From assembly GCA_963971405.1 (NCBI GenBank), contig OZ020484.1, positions 39,082,770-39,146,769 on the forward strand: a stretch of 64,000 nucleotides of DNA, given 5' to 3'. Below, piece after piece: positions 57,979 through 64,000 of the stretch. Origin of the DNA: Psococerastis gibbosa. Taxonomy: Eukaryota > Arthropoda > Insecta > Psocodea > Psocidae. A program made the position numbers and the translations under genes. Each line of letters begins with the position of its first letter. Position 1 is the first letter of the stretch. Under the pieces are notes generated by a model. That model saw only the letters and a list, made by a program, of their open reading frames with translations. It was not told the DNA's origin and ran no database searches.

Positions 57979-60900
57979 TTAATCAGGGACAATCGTGATG
58001 TTGAGTTTATGAGCAGGCCACGAGAAGGCCATTGGAAGGGGTAGTTCCTCTCCGGCACTGAATGCAGCAAAGTCAGAGCTCATTTTCACAGCGAGCTCAT
58101 CTGGTACGAGAACCTGCAGCCATGGACCATTGGCGGCGTACGGGGTGTCGGGGGACACGAACGTCCCGGTTACACTGGATGCAACGAATGTTATGGCAGT
58201 GTCGCCCAGTACGGATTTGAATGTGAAATGCCGGCCATGTTTTACTCTGCCCCTGAAATGAAAAAATTAAAATAAACCAAATAACTTTGTGAAGTATCAC
58301 TAACCGGTTTCGGCACTAGGCCATCAGGCTGCAGATATACAAACAACACTGAAATGTAAGACAAAAATCGGGTTTGCTCAAGCCATGCGTACCATACCAA
58401 TGCGTACCACCTTTACACCTTTCGGCTTGAGGCATTAAATTCTGAACCACGTATCCAGTGGAGTAGTATTTTTTTAAGAGTAAGAATTTTTTATTATTAT
58501 GGAATGGATCCTCACATAAACACAAATTACACTAACTACGGATGTGCTCTCGGTGATCTCTCCCATGGCCATAGCTATTATCAACTGTTCAGAAATATAC
58601 TGTGGCTTTCGTACTTCAATTTGATCACTGGCTTACTGGTCAATGTTTTAGTCGGGGTTTCCACATGCGTCAATCGTCAATGAGAAATATGAAATTGAAG
58701 GTTTAGCAGACATTAAAGACATACTAAAAATTCTGCTACCACGTCAAAACCATATTTCTCATTGACGATTGACGTATGTGGAAACTCCGCCTAATTAATT
58801 TCGGCCCAGTGCTTCAAGAATCGACACTCTTGAACAAACTACGATTGCGAGTTTGTGTGGCGAGTATGTTTACACGAGCTTGGAAATGTCATGCTTACGC
58901 CTGCTACATTACGTCAATGGTGAGCCTGAAGGAGAGAGAGTAGATTTAAATTCTGTATGTTTATGCGGACACAATTCATGCCGTAACTACCTGACTTATT
59001 TACCTTATGGCGAGAGGAAGCAGAAATCCAGCCTCAATATTGAATGTCAGATGGATGCCATCCAAAATGCGTGTCTGTACTAATTCCGTAGGTTCAACGA
59101 TATTTCTTTCATATTCCAGACCTTCCTTTGAAGGGCTAGCATTCCTAAAAAATAATTAACCAGCATAAAAAATTATGCTTCGTTCACGCAATTACAAGGT
59201 TTCTTTGGCCTGATTATATTTAAACATTAATAGAGTTTTAACTTTTGGAAAAGCGTTTTGGTTTATTGGCTTAGCCGATTCTACGTCGAAAGGGAGAAAA
59301 CGTTCAAATTATATATAATATTACAGGCTATATTATAATTATTATTTTATATGATATTAATATTATAATATCCAAAGATTTATAGTTTATTTATAAAAGA
59401 ATTAAAAAGTCACAGATTTTCGAATTAGCCATTCTGAAAATTGACATCACGCTTGCATAAAAAACATGGTGGCCGCCTTGACTGAATAGCAGGGCTAAGC
59501 CTAAGGGCAGGGGTTAAGGTGGAAGGTATGTTTTTATGCACGCGTGACGTCATTTTTCATAATTGCGCGTATTTAGGCAAATTTGAAAATTGGTGCCTTT
59601 TTTATATAAATTAACAATAAATGTTTGGATATTAGTGTTCATTTAAAAGTTTCCTATTTTTTTTTTTTAAAGTAGAATCCATTTCAACAATTTTTTTTGT
59701 TCAGAAATCTACACCTACAAATTTTAAGCACCCTACGATACATTCTTGTTTTAAATTTTAAAAACTCATGCAACTGTGAAAGAAATAAACTATACATGCA
59801 TATTCAAGTCTGATTTAGATCAGACGCAAACAATAACTTAAATAAAGGTGTAACAAAACTAGTGAAATATAACAGCGTTAGTAAAACTGAACGAGCATTA
59901 TTGGGTAGGCCTACCTCCGATAATTGAGAAAAACTTACTCGTCAAGGTCTTCAGATTTTATAGCACCAGGAAGAACATTCAAAAGACCACGAGTGAGCTC
60001 GCTCTTAATCTGTTGGCTTTCCAGATCTGAGATTCGAGGGGCATCGTTGTCATGTACGCTGGAAGCACCCAAGTGTGGGGCCACATTTCTATCCGGGTCC
60101 GATTCCACCCACGAACACCTTGCGCTAACTCCACTTAAGTTGGAGCCTTCTTCTTCGATGCCCCGGTCAACAACGTCTTGTGTTGCGGGGTCCAACTCTT
60201 GCATACTTTCCCCCCGCCGCATGTCCGTCACGAGCCACTCCCCACCAGCCCTGTAATCAACAATAAATAACCTAAATGGGTAAACATAATAGTCTCCTTA
60301 GGCGGCGTTTCCACCGTCCTCGTTTGTGAAAGCTACCGTGATATTGATGTCTGCTACCACGTCAATATCACGGTAGCTTTCACAAACGAGGTCGGTGGAA
60401 ACGCCGCCTTTATAACTTGGTAAAACTTGCTGGCACTCATTGTTAAAAATAACATGGTAGAGTTTTACGTAATAAAATACGCCATCGTCAAGTGTCACAA
60501 TGTTTTGTGTTTTATTAGCTTGGTGAGTTTCTGGGGAGGATGTATGTTAATTTATGTATATTAATTATTTAGGCTAGTTTTGCTGTTAGATTTAAGTGTT
60601 ATATTTTGGGAATTGTATTGTTCTATTCCCCTAGCTGTCAGATGCAGAGACGTTCAAAACCGGGTAAAGGCGCATTTTATCTATAGTTTTTCTGAAACTC
60701 CCAATTTTATTTATTGTAAATGTTTGGACCCTTTGTCAGCAGGTTCTCTAACCTGCAGCCCTCTGTCATTAACAGATTAACTTAACACCGGGAATAGGAA
60801 TAAATTATTTTAAAAATTCTTCAAGGTGTCACTGACAGGATTAAAACTATTTAACTTGTCAGCGGGCCTACTATAAGGTACTATACCGGTAAGTACTAAC

Positions 60901-63497
60901 TGAATGTAACGAAACAATTATGAATAGCATTTTCCATTCAAAAATTGTCTTGTTTACATTAAATATTCCCCACTATGTTTGAATATTCAAAACTACGCCA
61001 TATGTAAGTAGGCCCGCTGATAATGTTAAAAATAAATAAGGCGCTAAATTCGAAATTTGGACAATGAAAAACGTAAATTTGCAAATTTAAAAAACATTTA
61101 TTTTGCTCCATTAATTTGATTTTTTTTTTGGGGGGGGGGGGGGGAATCCTTGAAAACCGGACAATGCATTGATCAACAAATTTTGAACGGGACAAATCAG
61201 GACATCTGGCAGCACTGTCTATTCCATTGATCTATATAATTCATTCTGATTCTGAAAATGAAAAGTTGACGCTGCAATCATATTTAGTTCACCCTAGAAG
61301 ATATCACTGGAAAGACTATCACTAGTACTGAGTACAGTTGGTCGTTGTCATTGTTGATCTTGATTAACAGGGTATGCAAACTTTTATATAATATTTAAAT
61401 ATTATATTAAATAGAAGATATTCAATGCAAGCGGTACATGTTTCTAACCATTTCAGAGTTATTTGAAAAAAAGGCAGTGGTCGTTGACGCTATATTAATT
61501 CACCTTTTACACGTCTTGAAGTTAGCTTCGATTGGTAAAAGATTATCTTATCAACTCTCAAACACGCTTAAACTTCAACTCTAGAGAAATAACATCGCAT
61601 TATTATTCATGTAAATTTGTATTTATATTATATACAGTAGGTAAATCAGAAATAGTTGAACTGGTTAATAAGTTTTTATTTATTTTTTATTTTTAATAAA
61701 AAGTTAATCGTATAAAAACAATTTAATGAATGCATCCGATTGACTTCTTCAGTAACCTCAATCTGTAAATTAATACTTGTGCTGAGTTACGACAAGTTTC
61801 CGATCGCATGGCGTGTAGAGACACGCACAAGCAAATACAAGCACACTACCACCTTGCCATCGAAGCCAACAGTAGAATCGAAGCAGAATATCTATTTGAT
61901 TTTCTATAAAACTCAATACAAACGAAACGAATACGAAAACTTACCCGGGTAGATTTTTTAATATGTCCAAAACACCAGGGCCATTCCAATGCTGAGCTGC
62001 TTTTAATTCTTCCTTTGTTATTCCGACAATTTGTACAAAATTTACTTCTCCAAAGGGTGTGTTAACTTTTCCAAGCTGAGGGTCTTCGCACATGAGCATG
62101 TGTTGAATTCGCGAGACGGAATTATCTAATGCACAATGCCAAGATACATGATCGCCAGGGTACAAATTATTCCCTAAAAATGATAATGAGACTAATCCAA
62201 ATGTGCAGACGGGAAAGAGTGTGAGAGGCTAGATAGGCAGGCCAAGCTCATTAGTGGGTAAATAATGCAATAAACTAGACGAACTTTGGGACTGATCTCA
62301 GTCACAAATTTTTCTGGTTTTTCATTTTCGATTTTTAAATAATCCCCATTTTACCTGGTTTCATTGCACTATGCCACCAATAGCACTTCAAGAAGCACAT
62401 ATTATGGCTTACACTAGTATTAATTAATATCATCCAAATTATAATGTCTTCAGCTCGCAAAAAAAACGGTTAAATAAAAGAACTCATTATGTACGCTGAT
62501 TTTCCGTCCAGGCTGGATAATTACTACCAACGTATAGGAGCCATTACACAACAATACTATTCATGCAGTTGTAGGGCATAAGAGAAAATTACCCGAGACC
62601 CAAAATATGGAAACAAGCAGTATAACTATACCAGATGCAAAAACATATTTCGCAAGAGCTTGCATGACAGTAGCGGGCCATGTTGGAGGAGCAGTTTCAC
62701 CAGGTTCTCTCTTCAATCGCATCGATAATTCAAATCCTAATCCACTCAGGCCATTTGCAGCATCCGTTGTTGGAACTTCATGAACCCTGCCATCTCCATG
62801 TAAGTCAGAAAGACCAAAGCTGACGAAATGCCAATGCGCCGGGACGCCAATACGACTGTCACCAGGATTTTCATACATACTTATATAATCCAATGGGTCC
62901 GGGCCACCAAGCCTACAATTAATACAGTTTCGGGAATATTGTTTTTTTTTCCTTTTGGGCACTAACAGAAAAAATAACATTAGTATTCAGAGCAACGTAG
63001 GTAGCATGGGCATGGGAAATCAAAGACTAATACAGAGATTTAGAGCGAGGTGCCTACTACTATCAATTTCAAATCTACTTTATTCCAAAAAACCTTGATA
63101 CAATGATTGCTATACAATTTAAAAATTAAATTCCTAATTCAGTTGTAATTAACGCTAAAAAAATACGACACCATGAATAGGATACAGGCCAGGAATATTA
63201 ACAGTGACTACCACTCGACCAGCACTATTGCAGGTTTTAATGAATGAAAAATTAATTTTTTGGGCTGGTCGGGCATATGTTTCCTAAGGTAGGGCATTGT
63301 AAGTGTAATTATAAATTATTAGAAGCTTCCTCAATTTCTTACCAATATTTGATGACAGCTGTGACCTGTAGCGGGTTTCCTTGGTCTGGGTACAGACGCT
63401 TGCATTTAGCATAAAGAGCTTCAAGTCCTTTTGGAGTAGCTGGCAAGACGTTAGCTGGTGGAAGACAGATAGGCCCAGGAAAATTACTTACAGCCAT
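57979..63497 (-). CDS. SUFU: Suppressor of fused (Hedgehog pathway repressor)
   Basis: Exons 63497-63343, 62912-62632, 62173-61945, 60250-59939, 59144-59004 and 58252-57979 join in phase to 463 aa (human 484, Drosophila about 468). SUFU binds Gli/Ci transcription factors in the cytoplasm and nucleus and restrains Hedgehog output. Diagnostic segments: LYPDQGNPLQVTAVIKYW, LGGPDPLDYISMYENPGDSR, HWHFVSFGLSDLHGDGRVHE, APPTWPATVMQALAKYVF, GDHVSWHCALDNSVSRIQHM, TPFGEVNFVQIVGI, WLVTDMRRGESMQELDP and EGSNLSGVSARCSW. The C-terminal domain has HGRHFTFKSVLGDTAITFV and YAANGPWLQVLVPDEL. The N-terminal domain ends near residue 225; an acidic variable linker (about 275-335) precedes the C-terminal domain. 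The protein ends LNITIVPD, lacking about eight residues present in human SUFU. Introns 3 and 5 each hold a hairpin MITE. It is divergent from ACTR1. Confidence 0.97.
58651..58791. mobile_element. Palindromic MITE, TAGGCGG family, copy 8, SUFU intron 5
   Basis: It is flanked by TA, with ends GTCGGGGTTTCCACATGCGT and the inverse. The arms CAATCGTCAATGAGAAATAT resemble those of copy 1, in opposite orientation. The core reads TAGCAGACATTAAAGACATA. Confidence 0.85.
60301..60408. mobile_element. Palindromic MITE, TAGGCGG family, copy 9, SUFU intron 3
   Basis: A nearly perfect 108-bp hairpin: GGCGGCGTTTCCACCGTCCT, then CGTTTGTGAAAGCTACCGTG, with a minimal core TGTCTGCTACCACGTCAATA. It is the shortest and most symmetric copy, about 50 bp upstream of the acceptor of SUFU exon 4. 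Confidence 0.9.
61705..61868 (-). repeat. SINE-like repeat, copy 4
   Basis: The minus-strand copy has GTGTGCTTGTATTTGCTTGT, GCGATCGGAAACTTGTCGTA and GAAGTCAATCGGATGCATTC. It lies in SUFU intron 3. Confidence 0.6.
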
Positions 63498-63710
63498 TAT
63501 ATATAATTATTACAAAAATAAATCTTTTATTTTAAATGTTCATATCAATAATGTTTCTTGTTTTGTTTCAATGTCGGCCATATTTGTTGGCATCTGCTGC
63601 CACGACTTTCATTTTTGCGTCAAAATACTCAAAATAATCACGTCACAGGCGAGGAGTAATATTAAGTAAAAAAAATTGATTGCTTGTCATTTTCCCAGCT
63701 TTTATAGGAA
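63498..63710. promoter_or_regulatory. Shared SUFU/ACTR1 divergent promoter region
   Basis: Only 213 bp separate the two start codons, so the 5' UTRs and core promoters of both genes must lie here or overlap. The stretch holds a CGGCCATAT word (YY1-like CCAT core) near 63576 and TCACGTCAC (CRE/ATF-like) near 63640. No TATA box is placed convincingly for either gene. The bidirectional function is inferred from spacing. Confidence 0.6.
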
Positions 63711-64000
63711 ATGGAGCCATATGACATTATAGCCAATCAACCTGTAGTGATTGACAATGTAAGTAACCCTAGAAGTAGACCTATACTGTGGCTGAAAAGG
63801 CCTCCGGCACTCCCTACCTGTGACGGTCCTGTGCGTTCACCTTTCATGTGTCTGCTTACATGCGATTTCAACACTAATATGAAATTAATTTCTTTTAGGG
63901 ATCTGGAATGATAAAAGCTGGATTTGCAGGGGACCAAACACCAAAATGCCGCTTTCCTAATTTGTAAGTGTTAAAACATGTGGCACTTTTTACGGGTAGC
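63711..64000 (+). CDS. ACTR1A: Alpha-centractin (Arp1), 5' exons only, runs off the window
   Basis: Exon 1 is 63711-63758 (MEPYDIIANQPVVIDN) and exon 2 is 63899-63963 (GSGMIKAGFAGDQTPKCRFPN plus two bases). Both borders are GT-AG and the phases fit. The protein matches the start of Arp1, including the actin-fold phosphate loop DNGSGMIKAGFAGD that contacts the nucleotide. Arp1 forms the short filament of dynactin, the dynein activator. Metazoan Arp1 proteins start ME.YDVIANQPVVIDNGSG, which separates them from conventional actin and other Arps. The remaining ~340 residues lie beyond position 64000. The start codon is 213 bp from the divergent SUFU start. Animals other than vertebrates usually have a single Arp1, so the A/B distinction in the symbol is nominal. 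Confidence 0.95.

Noticed and set aside
60298..60498. 66-codon minus ORF in SUFU intron 3
   Set aside because: It is read from hairpin MITE copy 9.

Overview
The window is nuclear DNA from an animal. It is AT-rich, its genes carry introns with GT-AG borders, and fragments of many transposon types fill the space between them. The proteins are closest in layout to arthropod and vertebrate orthologs. The repeat types (hairpin MITEs, PIF/Harbinger, hAT, CR1/jockey-like LINEs, Penelope-like motifs) and the frequent 'aggccta' words suggest an arthropod, perhaps a hemipteran insect. That placement is inference.

Layout. Positions 1-19.7 kb hold no recognisable host gene. They contain hairpin and inverted-repeat elements, a ~137-bp tandem repeat, LINE scraps and one unexplained 181-codon ORF (9238-9783). 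Positions 20.2-38.3 kb (minus) hold a FAM193-type gene, which I could assemble as 20 coding exons with a consistent phase (1446 aa). A 5'-truncated, frameshifted LINE lies at 38.7-40.1 kb, just outside its 5' end. Positions 43.4-47.2 kb (minus) hold GLMP, a glycosylated lysosomal membrane protein (6 exons, 405 aa). 172 bp upstream of its start codon is a perfect 10-base CLEAR box, and on the other side of that a divergent orphan exon encodes the start of a THAP zinc finger. Positions 49.2-52.2 kb (plus) hold PARS2, mitochondrial prolyl-tRNA synthetase (4 exons, 424 aa). Positions 52.2-57.9 kb are repeats, including a ~2.0-kb PIF/Harbinger-type element with terminal inverted repeats and a 3-bp target duplication. 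Positions 58.0-63.5 kb (minus) hold SUFU (suppressor of fused, 6 exons, 463 aa). It is head to head, 213 bp between start codons, with the first two exons of ACTR1 (Arp1/centractin), which runs off the right edge.

The host genes do not form one pathway: SUFU is Hedgehog signalling, Arp1 is dynactin, PARS2 is mitochondrial translation, GLMP is lysosome, and FAM193 is poorly characterised. Two pairs (SUFU/ACTR1 and GLMP/THAP exon) are divergent and may share promoters.

The most unusual feature is a family of at least ten short palindromic elements. They share TAGGCGG-type ends and a central GACGTGGTAGCAGACATT core, but the arms between end and core differ from copy to copy while each copy's two arms still largely match each other. 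Two long composite copies sit in the same orientation just 3' of the FAM193 and GLMP stop codons. Other copies lie about 30-50 bp from GLMP and SUFU splice sites.
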